Assembly: GCA_036652735.1 (NCBI GenBank) | Contig: JAVVVI010000011.1 | Coordinates: forward strand, 1 to 56,731 | DNA from: JAGOGN01 sp036652735 | Lineage (GTDB): Bacteria; Bacillota; Clostridia; Lachnospirales; Lachnospiraceae | Reading direction: 5' to 3' | DNA length: 56,731 nt | In this document: positions 23,154 through 31,462 of the stretch, piece after piece | Numbering within the stretch: the first letter of the stretch is position 1 | How the letters are laid out: each line of letters opens with the position of its first letter | Program-made: the position numbers and the translations under genes | The notes under the pieces: model-generated | What the model was told of the DNA's origin: nothing | The model's input: only the letters and a program-made list of their open reading frames with translations | Databases searched by the model: none

Positions 23154-23990
23154 TTATAATTTTCGAATTTCTGCGTCCTTCAGTTGAATTTTACGCTGTT
23201 TATACAGTTTTCCCACTGCTCGTTTAAATGCATTTTTACTTAAACCGGTTTCTTCCATAATTGTATCTGCCGGTGCCTTGTCATTGAATGGGAGTACCCC
23301 ATTATAGGATTCGATCAACTCCATCACTTTCTGTGCATCCTGATCCATTTGCAAATAGGATTTGTCTCTCATGGTAAGCGTCAATTTACCGTCCGGTTTG
23401 ACTTCCACTACTCTGCTCTCTATTACCTCTCCCACATGAAAGCTACTATGGTCCTCGTGTGCCGGTATCAAGGCTGAATATTTATCATCTACAGCTATAA
23501 ACGCTCCAAAATTTCTACTGAGTTCATAGACTCTTCCTTTTACCATATCATCTTTTTTATAGGGTGAATCCTGGCTGAGAAGTTCATATATCCCTTTCAT
23601 TGTTCCACATAAACGCATGGTTTTATCTATATACAGGCGAACCAGAATCTCATCTCCCGCCTGTACCTTGTACAACTGCTCTTTAAATGGCAGGAACAAA
23701 TCTTTTTCCAGCCCCCAGTCTAAAAATGCGCCAATTTCACTCACACTTGCCACAGACAGCAACGCAAACTCGCCGATCACCAGCTTGGGCTGATTGGTGG
23801 TTGCAATGAGTCTGTCCTGAGAATCCTTGTAAAGAAATACTTCCAGTTGTTCTCCTGACTGTATCCCTTGGGGCACCTGCTTAATTGGTAGCAGCACACG
23901 CTCCTCTGCATTGTCTTCATCCGCCAGATAAATACCAAAATCTACGCTCTTTACCATGGTAAGTATCTGTCTTTCTCCTAATTTTATCAT
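23154..23990 (-). CDS. S1 RNA-binding domain protein of the CvfB type
   Basis: CvfB-like proteins carry several S1-like domains and a C-terminal winged helix. The 278-aa product fits: a first S1 fold in residues about 1-60, a second beginning ALLSVASVSEIGAFLDWGLEKDLFLP, a third starting MVKGRVYELSRNFGAFIAVDD, and a winged-helix tail (DTIMEETGLSKNAFKRAVGKLYKQ) near the end. Known members influence RNA and virulence regulation, but the target is unknown here. It follows the thioesterase gene by about 10 bp. Confidence 0.92.
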   Translation of the reverse strand: MIKLGERQILTMVKSVDFGIYLADEDNAEERVLLPIKQVPQGIQSGEQLEVFLYKDSQDRLIATTNQPKLVIGEFALLSVASVSEIGAFLDWGLEKDLFLPFKEQLYKVQAGDEILVRLYIDKTMRLCGTMKGIYELLSQDSPYKKDDMVKGRVYELSRNFGAFIAVDDKYSALIPAHEDHSSFHVGEVIESRVVEVKPDGKLTLTMRDKSYLQMDQDAQKVMELIESYNGVLPFNDKAPADTIMEETGLSKNAFKRAVGKLYKQRKIQLKDAEIRKL

Positions 23991-24000
23991 AGTATCCTCT

Positions 24001-24705
24001 CTATCTTACAAAACATATTGTGGCATATATTGTATGGTCTTCCTGACACAGCGTGACGATCACCTCATTGTCCTCTATTGTGACTCTGGGATAAATGATA
24101 TCCCCCAATACTGCTGCCTTTTTATATTCAGCCCTCATGGATCTCACTTTAAACTCTGCCGGCAGATACGCTTCTGCCATCAATATATATTTTCCATTAT
24201 TTACATGATTATTCGTATCTAAATGATACCTCTGCACCAAAATTCCTTCTTGTTCTGCTCCACCCAAGTGACTTCCCAGTTTGCGGGAATGCCAGTCTTC
24301 GTCCATAGCCGGGGATAATTCATAGATTTCTGACATATGGCGATCAATTTTTACCGGACGCATGTGATCTGTATCCATGTATACCCACAGGGAATTTGCT
24401 TTTGCAATCACGGTTCCCTCTGCGTCTTCCATCCTATAATTACGGGTTCCAAAAAATCCTTTCATCTCACAGGGCCAGGTGATTATTTTGATTTCTTCCT
24501 GGTGCTTTGGATACCGTTCTACTATAATCTCCCACGAAGACAGAATCCAACAGCGATGTGCTTCCTGCAAATAATCAATTCCAACTCCAACGGATTCTGA
24601 GTGAAAGGAACTGCAATCCTGAAAATAATTAATGACTGCATCCAATGTTAATCTGTTGTCTACCCCTACTTCTGAATAACGAACCTTACTTTGAAAAGAA
24701 TACAT
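24001..24705 (-). CDS. acyl-ACP thioesterase-like protein (FatA/FatB group)
   Basis: The 234-aa protein is a double-hotdog acyl-acyl-carrier-protein thioesterase, which releases fatty acids from ACP. It has the N-terminal SEVGVDNRLTLDAVINYFQDCSS, the WILSSWEI segment and the conserved NNHVNNGKYI near residue 165-174. The ATG has a GGGGGAAA site. No promoter lies between it and the tRNA-Gln terminator hairpin, so transcription may come from the tRNA-Gln promoter by read-through. It precedes cvfB by 10 bp. Confidence 0.88.
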   Translation of the reverse strand: MYSFQSKVRYSEVGVDNRLTLDAVINYFQDCSSFHSESVGVGIDYLQEAHRCWILSSWEIIVERYPKHQEEIKIITWPCEMKGFFGTRNYRMEDAEGTVIAKANSLWVYMDTDHMRPVKIDRHMSEIYELSPAMDEDWHSRKLGSHLGGAEQEGILVQRYHLDTNNHVNNGKYILMAEAYLPAEFKVRSMRAEYKKAAVLGDIIYPRVTIEDNEVIVTLCQEDHTIYATICFVR

Positions 24706-24726
24706 TTTTTCCCCCTAAACAAAAAA

Positions 24727-24746
24727 AGCATCTCTCATGGGATGCT
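24727..24746 (-). terminator. terminator after tRNA-Gln
   Basis: AGCATC pairs with GATGCT across eight bases, and seven T follow on the minus strand, 9 bp past the tRNA 3' end. It could partially attenuate transcription into the thioesterase gene. Confidence 0.8.
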
Positions 24747-24754
24747 TCCTGAAC

Positions 24755-24825
24755 TGGCCCACAAGGATTTGAACCTTGAAATGACGGAGTCAGAGTCCGT
24801 TGCCTTACCGTTTGGCGATGGGCCA
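24755..24825 (-). tRNA. tRNA-Gln (anticodon CTG)
   Basis: This 71-nt gene starts TGGCCCA and ends TGGGCCA, with an anticodon arm ACGGA-CTCTGAC-TCCGT giving CTG, and a T-loop GTTCAAATC. CCA is not encoded. It has its own promoter and a terminator on the 3' side. Confidence 0.95.
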
Positions 24826-24846
24826 TTGTTTTTTTCAACAATGTGT

Positions 24847-24875
24847 ATTATAACCGAAATTTTTTTTTAATGCAA
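24847..24875 (-). promoter_or_regulatory. promoter of tRNA-Gln
   Basis: On the minus strand TTGCAT (24870-24875), a 17-bp spacer and TATAAT (24847-24852) lie 22 bp upstream of the mature tRNA 5' end at 24825. Confidence 0.85.
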
Positions 24876-24909
24876 GCATTTTTTGAGATTTTTTATTTTT
24901 ATTTGTTTT

Positions 24910-25566
24910 TTATTCTATATTGAATAAAATTATCTCACGGTCAACCAACGCAAATTCGGTGTTTTCCCCTCGTCTTAGCTCCACATTTCCACTTGTCTCA
25001 TTCTTAATTATATCGCTCAATCTTTCAATATCTGCTTCCGTGATCACAAGATGAAGTTCTACATTCTGTGCATATTGAGCATCTAATATTGTTATTTTCT
25101 CCTGATTCAGGATATACTGTATCTTACCAAGAGTATTATAGTCTATTTTTATATAAAAATGCAAGCCCTGAATTTTATCAATCATTCGGCTTTTGCGAAG
25201 TCCTTCCTGTGCAGCCCCTTGATAAGCCCTTACAAGACCACCCGTTCCCAGAAGTGTTCCTCCAAAATATCTTGTCACTACAATAACTGCATTATGAATA
25301 TCTTCTCTGACCAGCAGATCTAAAATGGGCTTGCCGGCTGTTCCCGATGGCTCTCCATCGTCGCTGAAATGCTGAATTTCATGGTGCATCCCCAGGGTAT
25401 ACGCAAAGCAGTGATGTCCTGCATCATAATATTTTTTCTTGCAATGGGCAATTACCTGCTGGGCCTGTTCCTGGGAATCAATGCTATCCGTGACTGCTAT
25501 GAAGCGCGATTTTTTTTCAATTAGTTCCCCTGTTCCACCGGATAAAATTGTTCGATAGACTGACAT
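24910..25566 (-). CDS. YigZ/IMPACT family protein
   Basis: This 218-aa protein shows the IMPACT N-terminal fold (UPF0029) with KKSRFIAVTDSIDS, AGHHCFAYTLG, DDGEPSGTAGKPILDLL and VVTRYFGGTLLGTGGLVRAY, followed by the small C-terminal ferredoxin-like domain. Family members have been linked to translation or proteolysis control, but the function is unclear. The ATG has GGGGTGA upstream. It is transcribed divergently from pbp1A. Confidence 0.93.
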   Translation of the reverse strand: MSVYRTILSGGTGELIEKKSRFIAVTDSIDSQEQAQQVIAHCKKKYYDAGHHCFAYTLGMHHEIQHFSDDGEPSGTAGKPILDLLVREDIHNAVIVVTRYFGGTLLGTGGLVRAYQGAAQEGLRKSRMIDKIQGLHFYIKIDYNTLGKIQYILNQEKITILDAQYAQNVELHLVITEADIERLSDIIKNETSGNVELRRGENTEFALVDREIILFNIE

Positions 25567-25591
25567 TTTTCATTCACCCCCCATTTTTTTA

Positions 25592-25620
25592 ATCTTATCA
25601 TGAATCCTATTTTTCATCAA
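25592..25620 (-). promoter_or_regulatory. promoter of the YigZ-family gene
   Basis: On the minus strand TTGATG (25615-25620), a 17-bp spacer and TAAGAT (25592-25597) precede the ATG at 25566. Confidence 0.65.
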
Positions 25621-25659
25621 GAACTATTAGAAATTACATTTCTACTTTATTAATGTATA

Positions 25660-25674
25660 TTTTTTTGGTATAAT
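25660..25674 (+). promoter_or_regulatory. extended -10 promoter of the penicillin-binding protein gene
   Basis: TGGTATAAT (25666-25674) is an extended -10 box. A convincing -35 box is not visible. The ATG at 25734 has AAAGGAGG. Confidence 0.55.
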
Positions 25675-25733
25675 ACTTAAATAGTGGTCATCACTATTGT
25701 TACATTGAACTTCAATGTATAAAGGAGGATAAT

Positions 25734-28340
25734 ATGAACTATAGTAAAAAAGGTACTGCTAAGAAGCAGAAAAAAATTGCTTCTAAAAGTACTTTAGTGC
25801 GTAAAAAGTTTACAACCGTTTTTTTCAAGGCAATTCTTGTATGCTTTCTCGCATTAGTTGTGATTGGTGGCTGTGCCGGAATTGGGGTTTACAAAGGAAT
25901 TCTGGAATCTGCTCCCAGCATTGAATCCATTGATGCAACCCCCAGTGGATACAAAAGTATTGTTTACAATGATGAAGAAAAGGAAATTGACACTTTAGTT
26001 GCATCCGGCTCCAACCGTGTATATGTAACCATTAGTGAAATCCCTCTAGATATGCAGCACGCCTTTGTAGCTATTGAAGACTCCCGATTTTATGATCATA
26101 ATGGAATTGATATCCGTGGCATCATAAGGGCAGGTTTCATTGGTCTCACATCCGGTCATTTTTCTGAGGGAGCAAGTACCATCACTCAGCAGCTCCTAAA
26201 AAACAATGTATTCACTTCCTGGACAAGCGAGAGCACCTTTCCCCAAAAGCTAAAGCGAAAGCTTCAGGAACAATATCTGGCTCTTCAATTAGAGAAAACA
26301 GTCGATAAAAACTGGATTTTAGAAAATTATTTAAACAGCATTAACCTGGGGCAGAATACACTCGGTGTACAAGCTGCTTCACAACGGTATTTTGACAAGG
26401 ACGCATCCAAATTAACGCTGTCCGAATGTGCGGTTATTGCCGCCATTACCCAGAGCCCTTCCCATTACAATCCGGTAACCCATCCCAAAGATAATGCAAA
26501 GCGGCGAAAAAAAGTTCTCGACAATATGTTAGAGCAAGAGTATATTTCCCAGACGCAATATAAAAAAGCGCTAAAAGATGATGTCTATTCCAGAATACAG
26601 ACCGTTAATAATGAGGTTGTGTCAAGTTCTGCATCTTCTTATTTTGTAGATGAGCTGGTAGATCAGGTCATTAATGATTTAATGAAGGTAAAAGGATTTT
26701 CTGAAACTCAGGCTTATAAAGCACTTTACAGTGGTGGACTTAAAATTTATTCCACTCAGAGTTCCAAAGTACAGAAAATCTGTGAGAAGGAGCTTGCTAA
26801 TGAAGACAATTATACTACAAAAGACGTCTCTATCAGCTGGCAGATAAAGATTCAGGAAAAGGATGGAACCATTACTAATTATAATGAACAGTCTTTAATG
26901 AATTACTATAAACAATCTGATAAAAATTATAACATCAATTACAGCAGCCGAAAAGAAGCAAAATCTGCCATTCGTGCATTTAAAAAAATTATCCGCAAAA
27001 AGGGTGGCACCATTGTGGAGAATTCAGAAGCCGTATCCTTTACTTACCAGCCTCAGGCATCTGTAAGTATCATTGACCAGTATACAGGCGAGGTAAAGGG
27101 GCTTGTAGGCGGCCGTGGTGACAAGACAGCCAGTCTTACTCTGAATCGTGCCTCTGATACTACCAGACAGCCCGGTTCCACCTTTAAGGTTCTTTCCTCC
27201 TATGCTCCTGCACTGGATTCTGCCGGTATGACACTGGCAACCGTTCAGGATGATGCTCCATACAAGTATGCGGATGGGACAACCGTTCACAATTATGACA
27301 ACCGTTACCGGGGATTTACTTCTCTTAGGGAGGGAATCATTAATTCTATTAATGTCCTAGCTGTGAAGACCTTAACCGATATTACCCCTCAGGTTGGTTA
27401 TGATTACCTGCTGAACTTTGGTTTTACCTCTCTCTCTTCCACTGATATTGTTCAATCACTGGCATTGGGCGGAATTACTCATGGCGTTTCGAACCTTGAA
27501 TTAACTGCTGCCTATGCAACGATTGCCAATAATGGTACTTATTCAAAGCCAAGATTTTATACTAAGATTTTAGATCATGATGGTAAAGTCCTAATTGATA
27601 ATACCGTCCAGACTCATACGGTTTTAAAATCCAGCACCGCCTGGTTATTAACCGATGCAATGGAAGATGTTATGACACGGGGAACCGGAACTCCTGCAAA
27701 TTTCAGTGGAATGGCCGTTGCCGGAAAATCCGGAACTACTTCGAACAGCCGTGATTCTTTATTTGCCGGTTTCACTCCTTATTATACCTGTGTTGTCTGG
27801 GGCGGTTACGATGACAATGCACCCCTATTGTCTACTTCCTATGTAAAAGCTTTGTGGAAAACGATTATGACTCAGCTGCATACCGATTTAGAATATAAGG
27901 AATTTGCAAAACCGGATGACATTGTATCTGCTAAAATTTGTACCAAATCCGGTAAATTGGCACTTGATGGTGTTTGCAATCATGATCCAAGAGGAAGTAT
28001 GGTTAAAACCGAATATTTTGCCTCCGGTTCTGTTCCTACCGATTACTGTGACCATCATGTCAGTGCTAAGATTTGTAAGATATCCGGTAAACTTGCCGGG
28101 GAATTTTGTCCTATTGGAAGTATTAAAACAGGTGTCTATATTGTTGGCGGTTCCAAGAATGCCGGAGATCGTGACTACCTGCTGCCAGGTAACCTTTCCA
28201 GCAGCACCTGTCCAATCCATACGCATCAGCCTATCGATCCGCTGCCACCCGATGGTGACACCACCGACCCGGATGCTCCCGTAGATCCAGGTGATACAAC
28301 GGATCCGCTGCCTCCTGACGAGGACACTCCGGTTCCTTAA
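25734..28340 (+). CDS. class A penicillin-binding protein (transglycosylase/transpeptidase)
   Basis: The 868-aa protein polymerises and cross-links peptidoglycan. It has a basic cytoplasmic tail and one membrane anchor (about 32-56), then a GT51 domain (VAIEDSRFYDHNGID, GASTITQQLLKN, near 110-160) and a transpeptidase domain with active-site STFK (PGSTFK), SIN and KSGTT. The C-terminal 150 residues have pairs of Cys (KICTKSGKLALDGVC, KICKISGKLAGEFC) and end in a Pro/Asp tail with repeated DPLPP and TTDP units. It is transcribed divergently from yigZ and stops at a hairpin shared with fba. It is a normal PBP1 in size and domain order. Confidence 0.95.
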   Translation: MNYSKKGTAKKQKKIASKSTLVRKKFTTVFFKAILVCFLALVVIGGCAGIGVYKGILESAPSIESIDATPSGYKSIVYNDEEKEIDTLVASGSNRVYVTISEIPLDMQHAFVAIEDSRFYDHNGIDIRGIIRAGFIGLTSGHFSEGASTITQQLLKNNVFTSWTSESTFPQKLKRKLQEQYLALQLEKTVDKNWILENYLNSINLGQNTLGVQAASQRYFDKDASKLTLSECAVIAAITQSPSHYNPVTHPKDNAKRRKKVLDNMLEQEYISQTQYKKALKDDVYSRIQTVNNEVVSSSASSYFVDELVDQVINDLMKVKGFSETQAYKALYSGGLKIYSTQSSKVQKICEKELANEDNYTTKDVSISWQIKIQEKDGTITNYNEQSLMNYYKQSDKNYNINYSSRKEAKSAIRAFKKIIRKKGGTIVENSEAVSFTYQPQASVSIIDQYTGEVKGLVGGRGDKTASLTLNRASDTTRQPGSTFKVLSSYAPALDSAGMTLATVQDDAPYKYADGTTVHNYDNRYRGFTSLREGIINSINVLAVKTLTDITPQVGYDYLLNFGFTSLSSTDIVQSLALGGITHGVSNLELTAAYATIANNGTYSKPRFYTKILDHDGKVLIDNTVQTHTVLKSSTAWLLTDAMEDVMTRGTGTPANFSGMAVAGKSGTTSNSRDSLFAGFTPYYTCVVWGGYDDNAPLLSTSYVKALWKTIMTQLHTDLEYKEFAKPDDIVSAKICTKSGKLALDGVCNHDPRGSMVKTEYFASGSVPTDYCDHHVSAKICKISGKLAGEFCPIGSIKTGVYIVGGSKNAGDRDYLLPGNLSSSTCPIHTHQPIDPLPPDGDTTDPDAPVDPGDTTDPLPPDEDTPVP

Positions 28341-28357
28341 TGAATACAAATTTAAAA

Positions 28358-28392
28358 GCCACCAGAGGAAGGTTTTATCCTTTCCCGGTGGC
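28358..28392. terminator. bidirectional terminator between pbp1A and fba
   Basis: GCCACC (28358-28363) pairs with GGTGGC (28387-28392), extended by flanking AA/TT. Both sides have T-rich stretches, though not long pure T tracts. Confidence 0.7.
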
Positions 28393-28414
28393 TTTATTCT
28401 TGTTAAAAACTCAT

Positions 28415-29278
28415 CTACTCTCTATTAACAGATCCAAATAACATCATTTTTTCTATTACAGTTTCTTTAATTGCTTCAAATCCAGGTGCAAGAAGTTTTC
28501 TTGGATCATATCCTTTTCCTTCTTTATCTTTTCCACTCTCTATGTATTGACGCGTTGCCGACGCAAATGAGAGCTGACATTCTGTGTTTACATTTATTTT
28601 AGACACACCCAGGGTAATGGCCTTCTGAATCATATGAGCCGGAATTCCTGTACCTCCATGAAGGACCAGTGGCAGTTCTCCTGTTAATTGCTGTATCTTC
28701 TCTAACGTTGTAAAGCTAAGTCCCGGCCAATCCACCGGATACTTTCCGTGAATATTGCCAATTCCTGCTGCGAGAAAATCAATTCCTAAATCGGCAATCA
28801 TCTTGCATTCTGCAGGGTCTGCAAATTCTCCCTCACCAACAATTCCATCTTCCTCACCGCCAATTGCTCCAACTTCACATTCTAAAGAGATTCCTTTTTT
28901 TTCACAAAGTGTAACCAGTTTTTTTGTATTTGCAAGATTTTCTTCAATTGGTCCATGGGAACCATCATACATTACAGACGTAAACCCGGCTTCTATACAG
29001 CTTAAGCATCCTTCATAACTGCCATGATCCAAATGCAGCGCTACCGGAACTGTAATCTTCTGATCCTCCAGCATACCTTTTACCATACCCACTATGGTAT
29101 GATATCCCCCCATGTACTTTCCTGCTCCCTCCGATACTCCCAGAATAACCGGTGAATGATTCTCTTGGGCAGCCATTAAAATTGCTTTTGTCCATTCCAG
29201 ATTGTTAATGTTAAACGCACCTACTGCATAATGATTGGCCTTTGCCATTTGAAGCATTTTTTTCGCTGATACTAACAT
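28415..29278 (-). CDS. fba: class II fructose-bisphosphate aldolase
   Basis: Class II aldolase uses zinc to split fructose 1,6-bisphosphate in glycolysis. The 287-aa protein has the metal-binding HLDHGSY (near 82-88), YDGSH, the zinc Glu region EVGAIGGEEDG, the second metal His in GIGNIHGKYP, and VLHGGTGIP with NVNTECQ near the C-terminus. It is the last gene of the long ftsH-fba block, 43 bp after the lipid kinase gene, and precedes the bidirectional terminator. Related tagatose-bisphosphate aldolases are possible, but the sequence looks like ordinary FbaA. Confidence 0.92.
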   Translation of the reverse strand: MLVSAKKMLQMAKANHYAVGAFNINNLEWTKAILMAAQENHSPVILGVSEGAGKYMGGYHTIVGMVKGMLEDQKITVPVALHLDHGSYEGCLSCIEAGFTSVMYDGSHGPIEENLANTKKLVTLCEKKGISLECEVGAIGGEEDGIVGEGEFADPAECKMIADLGIDFLAAGIGNIHGKYPVDWPGLSFTTLEKIQQLTGELPLVLHGGTGIPAHMIQKAITLGVSKINVNTECQLSFASATRQYIESGKDKEGKGYDPRKLLAPGFEAIKETVIEKMMLFGSVNRE

Positions 29279-29321
29279 AATTTACCTCCATAAATTGTTA
29301 TTCTTCCTTCCCCATCCCTGC

Positions 29322-30209
29322 CTATTTCACACGAATCGGAATTACCTGCTGAATGTTTTTTATATCTACATTTTGATACTCTCCACCAAATTCTCCGTCC
29401 AATGTCCAGGCTATATTTTCTTCAAACTGGAACCTGACCTCTTTGGACTTAAATGAAAATACCTGTTTGGAATTCGCACGCTGATTAATCAGGCAGGATA
29501 ATATTTCATTTAACTCTACCGGATTCTTGGGTTTTCTGATTAAGGTTACTTCAAACAAACCATCATCTAATTCTACATTTTTGCCTGTCAAATTCTGCAT
29601 TCCTCCAACAAACTTAGAATTAGAAACCATGCCAAAAATAAACTCGTCATCATAGTGATTCTGTTCTGTATCTACAATTACATGATATGCCGGTACAACG
29701 GAGATTCGTGTTGCACCCTCTATAATATAGGCTGCGTGTCCCAGCACATTTTTAAGCCCTTGGCTGGTCTGGTAGGAAACATCTGTAAAAATACCAAAGG
29801 CCGCCACATATACAAAAGATTTATCATTGAACTTTCCTACATCACAGAGAAGAGGTTCTCCATTCACTGCAATTTCCGCTGCTTTTAACATATCCTTGGG
29901 AATTTTCAGAGAATTTGCAAAGTCATTGGTACTCCCTGCCGGTATGTAGCCCAGCGGAATATGTATTCCTATCTTCATCATTCCTGATACCGTCTCATCC
30001 AGTGTCCCGTCACCGCCGCTGCAAACTATGGTGTCAAAGTGCTCTGCATTGGCAATAACCTGATCATATGCATCATGCTGCCTCTGTGTGGGATATATGG
30101 TAACCTCATATCCACTTTTTACAAACAAGTCTACAATCGAAAGCAGCTTCGTGCGAATTTGCCCCTTACCTGAAAGAGGGTTAAATATAAAAAGCATTTT
30201 TCTATTCAT
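29322..30209 (-). CDS. diacylglycerol/lipid kinase family protein (YegS/BmrU type)
   Basis: The 295-aa protein is a DAGK-catalytic domain lipid kinase: FIFNPLSGKG (near 8-17) opens, SGGDGTLDE (near 64) is the nucleotide-binding loop, and PAGSTNDFANSL follows. The C-terminal half has FIFGMVSNSKFVGG and LDGEFGGEY. These kinases phosphorylate diacylglycerol or similar lipids at the membrane. The substrate is not determined here. It is 24 bp downstream of the HPr-like gene. Confidence 0.93.
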   Translation of the reverse strand: MNRKMLFIFNPLSGKGQIRTKLLSIVDLFVKSGYEVTIYPTQRQHDAYDQVIANAEHFDTIVCSGGDGTLDETVSGMMKIGIHIPLGYIPAGSTNDFANSLKIPKDMLKAAEIAVNGEPLLCDVGKFNDKSFVYVAAFGIFTDVSYQTSQGLKNVLGHAAYIIEGATRISVVPAYHVIVDTEQNHYDDEFIFGMVSNSKFVGGMQNLTGKNVELDDGLFEVTLIRKPKNPVELNEILSCLINQRANSKQVFSFKSKEVRFQFEENIAWTLDGEFGGEYQNVDIKNIQQVIPIRVK

Positions 30210-30233
30210 TCATTTTCCTTTTCTATCTTATCT

Positions 30234-30485
30234 CTAATCCGTTAAAAACTCAACTAATTGTTGAATTGCACGCTCTTCATCTTCGCCATCTGCAACAATG
30301 GTTGCTTCTTCCCCATACAAAAGATTTAAAGTCATCATACCCATGATGCTCTTGGCATTAATGGTTTTTTCCCCTTCTACCAGATAGATACTACTGGTAA
30401 AAGATTCGGCTAACTGTACCAGCTTTGCTATTTGCTGCCCATCCTTTTCAAATGACATTGATGATATCACTTTTTCTCTTTTCAT
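30234..30485 (-). CDS. HPr/Crh-like phosphocarrier paralog lacking His15
   Basis: The 83-aa protein aligns without gaps to HPr from about residue 20. The Ser46 region NAKSIMG (43-49) is intact, the site that HprK phosphorylates. At position 15, where HPr has the catalytic His (GLHARP), this protein has Asp (SFEKDGQQIA, D15), and neither HPr Arg17 nor Pro18 is kept. It therefore cannot pass phosphate from enzyme I in the usual way, and resembles Bacillus Crh, which has Gln15. Its gene lies right after whiA, as crh does in Bacillus, and hprK is in the same block. A true HPr must be elsewhere. Role: probable carbon catabolite co-regulator (inference). Confidence 0.9.
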   Translation of the reverse strand: MKREKVISSMSFEKDGQQIAKLVQLAESFTSSIYLVEGEKTINAKSIMGMMTLNLLYGEEATIVADGEDEERAIQQLVEFLTD

Positions 30486-30506
30486 TTTGTTACCTCCATT
30501 AATACC

Positions 30507-31445
30507 TTACTCTCTTAATTCTTCCGCCATACAGGAAAGTTTTCTAAGTCTATGATTCACTCCTGATTTTCCTACAGGATATGTTAATCTTGCCCCCAGT
30601 TCCTTTAAAGGGAGTTCCGGATATAAGAGCCTCATCTCGGCTATTTCACGCAGTCTTGGAGACAGCTCATCAAAGCCTATCTTTTCCTTTATTAAATTGA
30701 TATCTTCCATTTGTTTAATGGCAGCATTCACTGTCTTGCTAATATTTGCAGTTTCACAGTTTACCTGTCTGTTCACTGAATTACGAACTTCTTTCAAAAT
30801 TCTTACATTTTCTAAATCCATCAAAGCATTGTGTGCCTCCATTACATTTAACAAATCCACAATTTGGGATCCTTCTTTAACATAAACCACATAATGCGAC
30901 TTTCTCTCAATTACCTTCGCTCCTACTTCAAATGTATTCATAATTTCCATTAACTGTACTGCAAGATTTTCCTTAGCAGATACCACTTCAAAGTGATAGG
31001 ATTTTTCCGGATCACTCATGGAACCTGCCGATAAAAAGGCACCCCTTATAAACGCTCTTCTGCAGCAGCTATTCTGAATCAGCATTCTGCTTACCATATC
31101 TAATTCCGGTGCTTGGATGAATGGTTTGACAATTTTCATAGATTCCAATATTCTTTTTGTTATATCCGGTCCTGCTACCGTTAGGGTATACATTCGACTT
31201 TTTTTAAGATAGACATTCCTCTTAATGGAAATTTCAGCATTTACATTATACGCCTTTTTTATAAGGGTAAAATATTTTCGTGCCAGGGATACATTCTCTG
31301 TGTAAATCTGAATCAGTTCTGTATCTTCGGTGCGGACTATTTTTCCTGTAAAATAAATAATTGCTGCTATTTCTGCGATCTGGCAATGCCTGGCTTTGGT
31401 AACCTGTCTTGAAAGTTCTTCTTTCACTTCGCTGGAAAATGACAT
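30507..31445 (-). CDS. whiA: DNA-binding protein WhiA
   Basis: WhiA is a conserved Gram-positive regulator with an N-terminal LAGLIDADG-homing-endonuclease-like fold and a C-terminal helix-turn-helix. The 312-aa protein begins MSFSSEVKEELSRQ and has RRAFIRGAFLSAGSM in the first half, the typical WhiA signature. The C-terminus LPLKELGARLTYPVGKSGVNHRLRKL is the HTH. It is linked to cell division and chromosome segregation genes in other species. It follows rapZ by 17 bp and precedes the Crh-like gene. Confidence 0.97.
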   Translation of the reverse strand: MSFSSEVKEELSRQVTKARHCQIAEIAAIIYFTGKIVRTEDTELIQIYTENVSLARKYFTLIKKAYNVNAEISIKRNVYLKKSRMYTLTVAGPDITKRILESMKIVKPFIQAPELDMVSRMLIQNSCCRRAFIRGAFLSAGSMSDPEKSYHFEVVSAKENLAVQLMEIMNTFEVGAKVIERKSHYVVYVKEGSQIVDLLNVMEAHNALMDLENVRILKEVRNSVNRQVNCETANISKTVNAAIKQMEDINLIKEKIGFDELSPRLREIAEMRLLYPELPLKELGARLTYPVGKSGVNHRLRKLSCMAEELRE

Positions 31446-31462
31446 TTCCTCATTCCCCCATA

